Below are positions 10,591 to 20,453 of a DNA stretch of 64,000 nt, piece after piece (within the stretch, counting starts at the first letter, position 1; each line of letters begins with the position of its first letter). This DNA comes from Chondrosia reniformis (Eukaryota > Porifera > Demospongiae > Chondrillida > Chondrillidae): the NCBI GenBank assembly GCA_947172415.1, contig OX359195.1:496001-560000 (forward strand). Reading direction: 5' to 3'. The translations under genes were made by a program, and so were the position numbers. The notes beneath the pieces are model-generated. The model had not been told where the DNA came from, searched no databases, and saw only the letters and a program-made list of their open reading frames with translations.

Positions 10591-11159
10591 GCAAATTACA
10601 TAATAATCTAATCAAGTAGTCATGCATGCATTTGATGAGGCAAACTTCATTGTCTTCTGTAGCTCCTCCTCATTGTACATAAAGCATGAATAATCTAATA
10701 CGTACACCATGATGAAATCATTATATGAAAGGGATGTATAGGAATTAAATTTTATGTTTGGAGTAAATTGTAATCTGACTCAATCAGGCAAACAGACTTA
10801 TGCACACGTATTACATATATACACGTACATCAAATCTGCTGTGGTTATAAAATTAATCGAATATTAAAAAGACTGGCTCTATCTTAAATTATAATATAGA
10901 TGAAGCGTATAATAGGTGTGAATAAGTAATTAGTCAACTTTACATTCTGTAAGCTGTTTATTATATACATAAGTGTAATGATCTCAAGTAATGTCTCAAT
11001 GTCACATTTACTGGTAGCAGAATATACATTCTATGATATGTTATACAGTGCTCTGACATAAACAATATATTTAATATTTAACTTGACTGTAGCTATCTTA
11101 AGGGTCAGAACATTTGCACTGTGTAGTACTTGATTGTGAGACGAATGTAACAACCAGTA
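10591..11159. other. Non-coding spacer, unit A
   Basis: AT-rich sequence with no supported gene. Confidence 0.4.
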
Positions 11160-12600
11160 ATTTTGCAACACTGGCCATCCCTACTTTTTTAAATGTCTTT
11201 ATATATGATCTAATAGACTTATAGACTAGCAGGATTACAGGAGCATTTATAAAGGCCTGTCTTTAGATCTTACTCTGATTGATATCAATGTGTCTCTTGA
11301 GGTACAAAAGGCAGACAATACTTTCCATCCTACTGTTACTTTACAAACAAAAGCCTTAACGGAGAACCTTGTTACTCATAACATGCAAATGCTCAAGTGT
11401 TTACTGTATTGGATCAACCTATTAACTGCAGTTTACAAAGTTCTAGTATAGAAAAGTATCAGTATTATTGAGGAAACAAAAACTTTTCTATTTCTCTTGC
11501 AAACGTACCGCATCCTACGGCCCTGGGCTCAGTCATCATAAGGAGGGAAAAACATGAAGAAGCAATTGCTAGTGCTGGGTGTACATGTACATGTTCAGTG
11601 GAATGACTAAATTTGACTAAGACTACAACAACCATAAAATATGCAACTAGTATTGTTAAAAGAAAATTTGCCAATGTTATTGTCTTCTTTTATCAAATTG
11701 ATACTATTTTATCTGTAGACATTGAGTATATTTACTTGTTAATTAGCATGCAGTATATTTATTTATTAATTAGCATGCAGTATATTTACTTGTTACCTAG
11801 CATCATATATCATATATATGACTCATATAATCAATCTTTTTCACACCAGGTAAGATGGTTTGTCTACCTTTGAGGCACCACAGCTCATCCCCTGGATAGA
11901 TCTCCATGCAGCTAGTCTGGTGTATTATACAGTATATTGAGTGATTATAGAAGAATATCAGCAAAAGCTGTGGTACTATAATGCCGATCCAGGTGTGAAA
12001 TTTAAGTTATACTTACACATCACTTCTGTGTTTGGGTGCACCATCCCTACATCATGCATATATCCATGGTGTTCCCCAACATAGAAGTGATCGATGTGTA
12101 TATGGATAAGTCACTTAAATTTCAGTATGCTATTTTTGTATAGTTACTGTATTTCTCAGGATCACTGGCTTCTTTCGATACTTTTTCCAGATGTGCTATT
12201 CATTGTTGCAACACTGGCCATCCCTACTTCTAATTTCATTTTTATATATACACCTATGATCATCTAACAGACTCATAAACTAGCAGATTATATGAGCATT
12301 TATAAAGGTCTGTCTTTAGATCTTACAGTGATTGATATCGATGTGTTTCTTGGAGGTGCAAAAGGCAGAATGATTTGACAATACTTTCCCTCCTACTGTC
12401 ACCTACTCAAAACATGCAAATATACTCAAGTGTCTACTGTATTATAACTTCTGAATCAATCTATATTACTATAGTTTACAAAGTTCAAAGTACCTATGAG
12501 TATGATTGGCCAGTTTCATTCCTTCCTATGACAAAAAAGTTTCTATTTCTCTTGCAAACCCCTTGTTCATGCCGGTAGTGTTAGGGGCAGTCATAAGTGC
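11160..12600. repeat. Diverged local duplication (two blocks about 1.04 kb apart), unit A
   Basis: The block near 11,160-11,560 (GCAACACTGGCCATCCCTAC, later TTTATAAAGG and GTCTTTAGATCTTAC) recurs at about 12,204-12,600. The second block holds the terminal exon ending at 12526. The first holds a divergent relative with the shared peptide FAREIE and its own stop, perhaps a decayed alternative last exon. Confidence 0.6.
12015..12099. other. 85-nt imperfect hairpin, precursor-miRNA-like or fold-back element, unit A
   Basis: The left arm ACACATCACTTCTGTGTTTG pairs with the right arm ending ATAGAAGTGATCGATGTGT, with a 4-nt bulge and a few mismatches, around a loop of about 20 nt. Weaker pairing extends outward (AAATTTAAGT on both sides). 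In unit B one A in the right arm is G, which turns a wobble into a Watson-Crick pair. Confidence 0.35.
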
Positions 12601-12864
12601 AGAAGCAGCTGATTGAAGCGTCTCTACAGCTGGATCATTACGAAGACACTGATATATACAACAGAGTGTTAGCATCATCCACACTCAGTACACTATCCAT
12701 TTGTTGACGCTGTCCTGCACTTATGACTTTTCCTCGCTCCAGATCAAAACGTATAGCTTTTGCATCACAGTATTTGATATGGCTGTTCTTGCTCTGGTCC
12801 AAGAAGTCTATTACTTCTGGAGGAGTTCTCTCCCTAGCTGGTCTTCTCTGAGGAGGGATCTGTT
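12526..12864 (-). CDS. Two exons of an unrecognised gene, C-terminal part, copy A
   Basis: An exon from about 12864 to 12663 encodes PPQRRPARERTPPEVIDF, a conserved-looking DQSKNSHIKYCDAKAIRF segment and SAGQRQQMDSVLSVDD. The next exon, 12648-12526, encodes LRNDPAVETLQSAASALM and ends FAREIETFLS with a TAG stop. A proline-rich exon (NPPNQPNPPNQPNPP) near 13,000-13,050 probably precedes them. I do not recognise a domain. The exact donor between the two exons is unresolved, because the best GT gives the wrong phase. The gene probably continues from the death-domain exon at 14426-14724 on the same strand, but that link is inferred from order only. Confidence 0.4.
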
Positions 12865-12959
12865 CTATATACAGTGTATATTACAATTATACTAGTACAT
12901 CGTATGCATACTCATATGTAAAATTTGTTAGACCATAAAATGAACATTTTCTGTATCTA

Positions 12960-13698
12960 TTGGACTCAGTTATATAAAAGAAAGTGACTTACGTGGAGGA
13001 TTGGGCTGGTTTGGTGGATTGGGCTGGTTTGGTGGATTCAGCGGAATGTCTAGCGTTAGGAGAAAATAATTAAGACTAAATTTTGAGAATACAACCATAT
13101 AAATTTAGGCAAATTAAAAAGCTCTTACGCTCAGAGGACCTGATCAACCTGAAGTCATGATTGTGAATGTGATGAATTAAAATGGAAGCATGGAAGAGAC
13201 TTACTGCCAAATCATTTTTATAATAACCTTTTCTCTGTATAGAATGTATTGTCGATTGGAAGTATGTCAGTGGACTGGCTACCCAGTGGATATGGGGATG
13301 AAGATCTGTAGTTTCTTTAACATTAATTTGTACTTATACAGCAGTGTATTCAGCTTAATCTATATTTCATAAAAAGATTGATTATCTTCAGGCAACTAAT
13401 TGACCACCAGTGGTCCATCCACTGAGATACAATTACCTCAACAATGTTCCATTCATGCTTTCCTCTTACACTAAATATTAGACTAAGTCTCTATTCCAAC
13501 ACTAATTAGTGATCTTTGTTAGATCAAGCTGATAAAATTTAATCTAAGACTCATTTCCAGTGGGAGGGGACGTGTTAACCATTTGGTCGCTGGCCACCAT
13601 CAGCCACAGGAAAGAATTTACCAAATATTTAGCGAGTCTACAGCCTACACTTGACTCATAATGGTATTCATAGCTATGGTCTTATGACTCTGCTGCAT
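12960..13698. repeat. Block duplicated within the unit (partner at about 18,250-18,990)
   Basis: This stretch, from the NPPNQP exon to GACTCTGCTGCAT, has a diverged partner at 18,250-18,988. The partner continues directly into the death-exon 5' splice-site region, whereas here a retroelement fragment intervenes. No additional gene is supported. Confidence 0.7.
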
Positions 13699-13830
13699 AC
13701 CAAGGCCACCTTACGGAACACTAACGTATACACTAACATTTGCAATGTGGTATTACTTATCTTTGGGATGGTACATCCTTCGACTTTTGAGCGTTTAAAA
13801 ATGCAGTTGGTTTTTGGTCCTTTGTCAAAC

Positions 13831-13856
13831 GTTTCGACCCTGGGGGTCTTCCTCAG
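13831..13856 (-). ncRNA. Degenerate hammerhead-like motif in the Penelope-like 3' tail, unit A
   Basis: On the minus strand CTGAGGA is followed by a five-pair stem (GACCC, loop CCA, GGGTC) and GAAA, then ACGT and TGAC; TGAC can pair with GTCA just before CTGAGGA. One extra A separates the first core box from stem II, and stem III would need a second molecule. Penelope-like elements are known to carry such motifs; this one is probably a decayed version. Confidence 0.4.
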
Positions 13857-13885
13857 TGACTGATGGTTGAGTGGAAGAATTGCCT

Positions 13886-14417
13886 CTATTTATAGAGGAT
13901 TTTCCCGCCATTTCCACTTCCTGTCATGTGACCCTCAGCAGGATGAGAAAAACAGGAAGTATGAATATTAAATCGTCTCCAGGCTTGATGTAACACAATG
14001 CCTTGATCTAAATTCATTCTCACCTGTCTCTTCTGGATCCTGATGGCTTCTTTGACCCTTCTCCTTTGCCAGTGGGTTTCCCTGTCTGTAATCTTGGCCT
14101 TGTCCCAAGCAATTGAGTGGCCAGTCTTGAGGGAGTGTACAGCTATACCGTTGTTCACATCCCCCATCCTGACTGCTTGCTTGTATTCTGCCAATCCCAC
14201 TTTCAGGGTCCTTCCAGTTTCACCAATGTAGACTGCAGAACACTCAGAGCAAGGAATTAGGTAAACTACACCCTTGATATCCATAGGTGGTTGTGGCTGT
14301 TTTGGGTTGGATAAAACGGTTCTCAGTGATCTCTGTTTGGAGAAAATGGTTTGGATACCCATTTTCTTACAGCTTCTTACTGGTATTACTTGTATTTGTG
14401 ATCTACCATTTCCGTAC
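13886..14417 (-). pseudogene. GIY-YIG endonuclease end of the Penelope-like element, copy A
   Basis: The frame contains GVVYLIPCSECSAVYIGETG, a typical GIY-YIG nuclease core with the CxxC-like pair seen in Penelope-like elements, followed by HSIAWDKAKI and the basic THWQRRRVKEAIR segment. The reverse transcriptase part is absent, so this is a truncated, non-autonomous fragment. Its first ATG is a by-product of the insertion junction. Copies A and B differ at one residue (YKQAV versus YKRAV). Confidence 0.75.
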
Positions 14418-14425
14418 ATACTGAC

Positions 14426-14724
14426 CTACGAATTCACTCTTGAGAAGGTCTGCTTCTGGTCTACAATTTCGGTCTACTAGTGTGTCAAACAGAGTTTGAA
14501 CTGTTCTCGGCTTGTCTCCGGTATCGTTGCCTCTTCGAAGCCATTGCTTAAGCATGTCTTTCATACGATCTTTTGGTCTATTCCAGTTGTCAGAAATGTT
14601 ATCCAACGTATTAATGTGAAATCCAAGTTCTATACCGATCTCTTCCCATTTAAATTTGCCGGGTACTTGATCGATAATGCATCTTTGAAGGATGGCCAGG
14701 TGATTGTTTTGGTTCAGTTCAGTC
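14426..14724 (-). CDS. Death-domain exon, copy A (partial gene)
   Basis: The exon lies between an acceptor (CTACAG) and the donor GTCAGTAT. It encodes a canonical death fold: WEEIGIELGFHINTLDNI, NWNRPKDRMKDMLKQWLR and TVQTLFDTLVDRN, ending CRPEADLLKSEFVG. Such domains assemble signalling platforms for apoptosis or inflammation. Copy A has a 6-bp insertion (two extra residues before WEEIG) relative to B. The Penelope-like insertion begins 8 bp inside the following intron. The retained donor means splicing could still work. Partner exons are likely those at 12526-12864, but this is not proven. Confidence 0.7.
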
Positions 14725-15553
14725 CTGTAGTATAGGATCAGGAACTTTAATTCGCAAAAGAAGTGAACTAATTTTTAAATTACATAGACTAATTATACAT
14801 ATGCATACAAGTACGGTATGATCTATTATCAGACCTTTAGGGGTCCAAGTTTGGGATCTAGTCAGTCGTAAAAAGAAAATTATAATCTAACTCACTCCAT
14901 TCAGGCAGCTAAGAATTTCCTCCTTTTACGATCAGCCGTTGAATGATAAATCACACGGGCGAGTGTATCGATGCTAGCAGAAATTATCGATTTTCATATT
15001 GCATGTAGATTATCGGTTGCTTGATACCAATTCGCCCTTTTACTTAAAAATTCCGCTCATGGGTATGGAAAATGAAAAACATGCCGCAGGTTCCATAGCA
15101 TGAAGCTTAAATTTTAACTTTCTAAACCACATTGTACGTAGGTTAATTTCAAAAGATACATGTCATTGTAATTTTAATTTGGAAGGGTATAAAATTGGAA
15201 AACTAGTACTAGTTTTTTTCAGTTCAAAAGGAGTGTCATGCTTGCAATAATATAATATTATTTGAACCTGAGATTTGGTTCTGTGGCCCATCATCATCTA
15301 GCAGATGGTGGTTCTTACCTAACATTCAGAGCATGGTGTATTATAATGGGTTAATAGCAAATGCATTAATCCAATTCCAATATTCAAAATTCCCCAGCAT
15401 GTCCCCTTCACCACAAGAACAAAATTAAATGAATCATTATTATAAACAAACTACAGTTACTAACTCTAACAAAGGTTTAGATACACTACAAACTATTCTG
15501 TGTTATAAACTATATAGTTTCAAGTTCTAATCTTTATTATAACATGTTGTGGT
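14725..15553. other. Spacer between death-domain exon and PNP gene, unit A
   Basis: No coding sequence is supported. It includes an AATAAA signal on the minus strand at 15533-15538, just after the PNP stop codon. Identity to unit B here is about 99 percent by eye, which makes the divergence of the neighbouring PNP exon stand out. Confidence 0.5.
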
Positions 15554-16410
15554 TCACATATGTGTGGCTATGGCTCTGCACACAAGAGCTGTGGACTGCA
15601 GTGTTGCTATCTCTTGTCGCTTGTCATCATCTACAGGTCCAGTTTTCTCACCAAGGAACAAGGTAGATTGAGATGTAGTCTTGTCAGAACCAGCATGGTC
15701 TGATACTCCCTTTACAATCAGGAAATCTTTCTTAGTCAATGTTCTTGGCAGTTCATGTTTATCTTTTTGATGTAAATTGTGTGCTATGCCCCACCCTTCC
15801 ATTTCAATGCCAACCGGTTCCCTGTTTCCACGAAGTTTTTTTGCCGCCTTTTCATCCTTGATTACCCATCCTCCAGACAGAATACAGTCAGCCCTTTTAA
15901 CCTTTATAACCGGACTGTTGTCCTTTTTCTCACAATTCTCCACCCTTTCACTCCAATCGCTACTCATTTCACGTGCAACTTCTTTGGCAAAAAATTCACC
16001 ATTCTCATATTTTCCTCCACTAATATCTACCAGCGTGTCAGAAATGAGCACATAGCCACGACAGCTTTCATTAAATTTAGAAGAACATCCGCAACATCCA
16101 ACACAGAATATCATCTCAAGAGGCCATTCCTTCATTTTAGCTTCTTTCAATATCTTTTCAACTGCGTCATCTGCACCCTTACCCCCATAATGGTTGATGC
16201 ACTTCATATGAATGCCTTGAACGTCGCCTATCTCAATCAAATCATAATCAAAGCTGCTTCTCGGGTTTTCTCTGTAATCCTCAGTAAATTTTGTCTTCTC
16301 TTTCAAAGTGGGCTCCTTATGATAGCTGTAATCTTTTTCATCTTTTTCTTTAAAAAAGTGCCTCACGGTCTTAAATTCCGTATCATTTGCAGTCAAAAGG
16401 ACAAATTTTA
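15554..16410 (-). CDS. Nucleoside phosphorylase/nucleosidase-fold (PNP_UDP) protein, terminal exon, copy A
   Basis: The exon starts at an acceptor (TTATATAG) and is open for 284 residues to a TGA. It begins KFVLLTANDTEFKTVRHFF, the usual first strand of the PNP/MTAN fold, continues with IFCVGCCGCS and RGYVLISDTLVDISGGK, and holds the nucleoside-binding GIEMEGWGIAH and the catalytic-loop type KGVSDHAGSDKT. Family members cleave the glycosidic bond of nucleosides or related nucleotides. In sponges and cnidarians such domains often sit with death domains or NTPase modules. The upstream exon is not identified with confidence; a short one at about 17,760-17,830 is possible. Copy B differs at about 40 residues while the surrounding DNA hardly differs. 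Confidence 0.7.
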
Positions 16411-18106
16411 CTATATAAGTATATAAATATGTATATATACATAATTATATAACAATATAGGCATGTGTTAGATCATACGGACACTATATATACTAGAAGA
16501 TGGATCAAGCGACAGACTAAAATACATATACAACATCAATTATATGTCATAGTTTGCTTCTAAAATAAGCAAGAAACCAACTTCTTATACATTTAGCAAA
16601 CTTGATGGAAACATAATGTGCTAGCAAAAAATATCTCCAAATTAAAATGACTAAATGCTCTGGGGGACCTCTTCGGGACCCTGCCAGTGTCTTTATTATA
16701 CTAATCCTTTTTGAATGTCAAACAGTGATCACCTCCCAGTCAACCATAAGTATAAGAAATCATAATTAAAAGAACCATAGATAGCTTGTTGTTCTACCAA
16801 GCAACCTATTGGCATGCACGGAATGCACACAGACAAACTGTCCTACAATCATACTGGCTTAGCACAATGTACTAATAACTAATAAGCCTGCCCAAGCAGT
16901 GGGAAGATGGCCACATCATAAACTGTTAAGTTTAAGCATCTATAAAGCCACCCATATAATAACTGATACATAACTACAGCGAACCCATAATGAAGAAAAT
17001 GTGAATGATAGTCCTGGTAATTAGGTTAATTAGCATGATCTAGGTAGGACAGTATGCAAATCAAGGTCTCAGTGCAAGAACATTTCATTTGAATTTATGC
17101 TATGTACGTACCTTATGTACTGTGTATATTATATAGGTAGGTATGGGTAGCTATAATTTCAATATTGTAACAGAGACTAACTCCCAAGGCTCACTATCAT
17201 GCTATCCGTATACATGTATAGGCATTTTGATCAAAGACTCAACTGGTCTCAAAATTGAATGTAGGGGACAGTAAATGTTTTGAATGTTAAAATTCATAGT
17301 GAATAGAGTATAGCTAAATGAATATCTGAATTGTAGTTTCTTTTTTGTTTTTGCACAGGAAGTTACATGAAATTAAAGCATCTAGGTATGAAAAATATTT
17401 ATCTTATTATATCTGTTAGTGTAGCTATAATACCTACCTCATGATCATGAGTATAATTATCCCCCTTGAACAAAAAGGCTGGGTAAATACATACACCCAG
17501 CACCTTAACCCCATAAAAAATGGGAATTGCTATATATCTAATCATATTAATTAATGGGAATTGCTATCTAATCATATTCATTAAGTAGCACTAAAGTGTA
17601 TTCATTAGGTGAGTACAGCTTGAAGGCAGTCCTACCTTCACAGGGGTTCAATGTTTTGTAAACAATTATTACAGAAACAGTATTCGATGTATAATTCAAA
17701 TATCACAACTGGCAAAGAGCTGTTGACTAATTCTAATTATATTTGAAGAGATGTTCAATACCTTTAATAGGGGTGGTGGGGTTCCTGTCAGTGTTTTCTC
17801 TAGAAGACTCCAGTTGAACAGTTGCGGTTCCTTTGCATGATACATAAAAACAAAGATACATACAATGAAATAGCAAGAATTTCTAAATTTTGCAGACTAT
17901 AGTATATTATGTATTCAGTTAGCAACTGAATATATTTTTTAGGGTTAAGATATGGGCACAAGGGCGTTATGACATATAAAATGTTGAGCCCGAGGGTGAG
18001 TGCATCGTAACATCCTCGTGCCCATGTCTTAACCAATATAGCGGCGTTGCTGTAATAATACACTGTTCAACTCAATTAAACTGTTATAAAATACTTTGCG
18101 TTTTGA
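16411..18106. other. Region upstream of the PNP exon, unit A
   Basis: No firm gene. A possible minus-strand exon lies at about 17,767-17,830 (between an AG and GTATTG) encoding a short Thr/Pro-rich peptide. Unit B has lost about 230 bp that removes part of it (junction near 44,007). Confidence 0.3.
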
Positions 18107-18107
18107 C

Positions 18108-18213
18108 TATTGGCGGGAAAGTCTACATCCACTGCTCCAGATCAACATAATGGAGATGGATACCAAAGCTCTGAGAAACGATTGGTTCCCAGACGCATGG
18201 AACAGAGTACAGG
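18108..18213 (+). promoter_or_regulatory. E2F-like site and possible plus-strand first exon, unit A
   Basis: TTGGCGGGAAAG is a strong E2F-type match. About 40 bp later ATGGAGATGGATACC opens a 21-codon frame (MEMDTKALRNDWFPDAW) that ends at CAG before GTTGAT, a plausible donor. It is conserved in unit B near 44,095-44,200. No downstream plus-strand exon was found, so it may instead mark the promoter of a minus-strand gene. Confidence 0.3.
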
Positions 18214-18249
18214 TTGATTATACATCCAACTAGGTGTTTATACCTTTGG

Positions 18250-18990
18250 GCTTCCTTAAATACGTCAGACTCAGTTATATTAAAGAAACTGACTTACCTG
18301 GAGGATATGGCTGGTTTGGTGGATTTGGCAGAATTAAGAGAAAAATATTTTTTGAGACAACAACCAGATATATTTAAGCAACTTAAAAAGCTCTTGTACT
18401 CAGAGAACATCTGATCACCTTGGAAGCATGGAAGATACTTACTTCCAAATCATTATTATACTAAATTAAATGTTAAAAACCATTTCTCTGTATAGAATGT
18501 ACTGTCAATTTGAAATATGTCAGTGGACTGGCTACCCAGTGGATATGGGGATGATCATGAAGATCAGCTGAAGATGATCAATTTTTTAATAAAATATAGA
18601 TTATTTAAAGTTAAGGAGACTACACTGCTGTATATATAAGTACAAGTGTCAAATTAATGTTAAAGAAACTACACATACTGCAACCAATTGACCAACAGTG
18701 GTCCATCCACTGAGACAATTACCTCAACAATGTTCCATTCAAGCTTTCCCTTAACACTAAATATTAGACTATAAGTCTGTATTCCAACGCTAATTAGTGA
18801 CCTTTGTCAGATCAAGTAGCTGATAAATCTAAGACTCATTTCTAGTGGGAAGGGAAGTTTTAACCATTTGGTTGCTGGCCACCATCAGCCACAGGAAAGA
18901 ATTTACCAAATATTTAGCGACAGTCTACAGCCTACACTTGACTCATAATAGTATTCATAGCTATGGTCTTGTGACTCTGCTGCATATACT
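18250..18990. repeat. Partner of the 12,960-13,698 block, lacking the retroelement
   Basis: The block includes a proline-rich exon (NPPNQPYPPG before a GTAAGTCAG donor) and the uninterrupted sequence GCTGCATATACTGACC. The latter is the empty site for the Penelope-like insertion. Unit B lacks most of this block. Confidence 0.7.
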
Positions 18991-18993
18991 GAC

Positions 18994-20453
18994 CTCTGAA
19001 TTCCCTCTCGAGAAGTTCTGCTTCTGGTCTACAACTTTGGGGTACTTGATCGATAATGCATGGGGGAGGGTAAGTCCCAGGTCCACCCTGCGGGGGAGGG
19101 TAAGTCCCAGGTCCACCCTGCGGGGGAGGGTAAGTCCCAGGTCCACCCTGCGGGGGAGGGTAAGTCCCAGGTCCACCCTGCGGGGGAGGGTAAGTCCCAG
19201 GTCCACCCTGCGGGGGAGGGTAAGTCCCAGGTCCACCCTGCGGGGGAGGGTAAGTCCCAGGTCCACCCTGCGGGGGAGGGTAAGTCCCAGGTCCACCCTG
19301 CGGGGGAGGGTAAGTCCCAGGTCCACCCTGTGGGGGAGGGTAAGTCCCAGGTCCACCCTGCGGGGGAGGGTAAGTCCCAGGTCCACTTTGGAGTGGAGGA
19401 TTAAAAGACATCCCTCCTTGGGTGTTAGGAAAGGTAGCTTGCACGTTAATTCCAGGAAACCCTCCCATTGGCTGTCCTCCAGCTCCAGGAGCCTGAAAGC
19501 CCATATTAAATGGCATTTGTCCACCAGGAAATTGTGGGTTGGCTTTTGGCTGAACTTGCTGGGGATAACCCCCATATTGAGTAGGAGGCGGACCCTGAGG
19601 AACAGATGCTACCTACGTATAACAAGAGAATGCAGCATCCTTATCTCAATACATAGATTAGTATCCATATAACTGTATGTTTGCATACATAACATATATC
19701 CAATGACATGCAAAAATGTGAAGTATGTGTACACATACAACTGAATATTTTGGGACATGAAAACCATTCCTAGTACAGTATGGAGTTCTCATATACGTAT
19801 ATTATACTCTTTAATCCACCACTCCAGTGTATTCCATCTGTGCAATCAGTTATACATTACTAACCTGATCTAATATCTTTCTACACTCCTCTTTGTGGTG
19901 TACGGTGGCATCCAAAACTGCATACTTATTTATCCCGTCATTGATTTTACTACATAGAAAGAATCTCATATAGAGAACATCAAAAAAATATACAAACTTT
20001 AAGTTCATACCTTGCAATTATCTCTACTGCTGAAACTTTGTCATGTACAAAACACTCTACAATCGCTTTTCCTTCTTCTCCATTAATACTGCACATTCGC
20101 TTTGGAGAGGAAGCAAACCAAAGATCATCTCACCAAATAGGATTTGGATTAATATTACATGTACTCACAGTTGACAACGTTCTTAAGGCTTCCTCTTTTT
20201 CAGAGTCAAAGTTTAATTTCTTTAAAATTTGCACAACTTGTGATCCATTTAAGTAATGCTGTTGGAAACTGGTCTTTTTTCCATCAGCGAAGTGCTCCTG
20301 CGAGTGATAAAGACCATAGCGTGTTATGCGTGTACACTACCGGTGGATATGCGTACATTTAGCAAAACACGCAATCGATCGTCACATCTTTAGTGAACCC
20401 TCCCTTACCTTCTCTATTTGAGCTAGCAAGATTTGAAAGGTGGTCGGGTCCAT
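18994..20453 (-). CDS. DUF4476-like, proline-rich protein, copy A1
   Basis: Five exons join in phase: 20453-20409 (MDPTTFQILLAQIEK), 20297-20169, 20099-20011, 19949-19865 and 19612 to a donor at 18994 (or a read-through stop at 18932). The first four encode three similar helical repeats: NGSQVVQILKKLNFDSEKEE, INGEEGKAIVECF and INDGINKYAVLDA. These resemble DUF4476, whose function is unknown. The last exon is proline- and glycine-rich (QYGGYPQQ, then eleven decapeptides PGTYPPPQGG). Its end reads CIIDQVPQSCRPEAELLERE, which is the beginning and end of a death-domain exon with the middle deleted. Thus A1 may encode a chimera. The assignment to DUF4476 is from memory of the pattern. Confidence 0.55.
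19062..19393. repeat. 30-bp coding minisatellite, 11 copies, unit A
   Basis: The unit GGTAAGTCCCAGGTCCACCC plus 10 more bases repeats almost perfectly. On the minus strand it encodes a ten-residue PGTYPPPQGG repeat in frame. Unit B has only two copies. On the plus strand each unit also contains GGTAAGT, but no plus-strand gene is supported. Confidence 0.95.

Larger units (their letters stand above)
13699..14417 (-). mobile_element. 5'-truncated Penelope-like retroelement, unit A
   Basis: The boundaries were set by comparison with the related empty site at 18,980-18,995, where GCTGCAT is followed directly by ATACTGACC. The 719-bp insert carries only the C-terminal GIY-YIG endonuclease coding end and a 3' tail of the type ending in CAGGGTCGAAACG. 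It lies a few bases inside the intron after the death-domain exon. No clear target duplication was seen. Unit B carries the identical insertion, so it predates the 25-kb duplication but follows the local 13-kb/18-kb duplication. Confidence 0.75.

Noticed and set aside
10203-10627. Minus-strand frames MSQGYHKGVT (also 36.1-36.9 kb)
   Set aside because: Repeat translation; all three frames of an 11-bp unit without stops are open.
14403-14606. A 67-residue standalone protein from the death-domain region
   Set aside because: It is part of a longer exon opened by an acceptor at 14,724; its apparent stop is created by reading past the donor into the retroelement.
15779-16426. Plus-strand 215-codon frame opposite the PNP exon
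   Set aside because: Not open in unit B and antisense to a recognisable fold.
18845-19672. Plus-strand 275-codon frame through the 30-bp repeat
   Set aside because: Shadow of the minus-strand proline-rich exon, which has splice sites and continues the DUF4476-like exons in phase.
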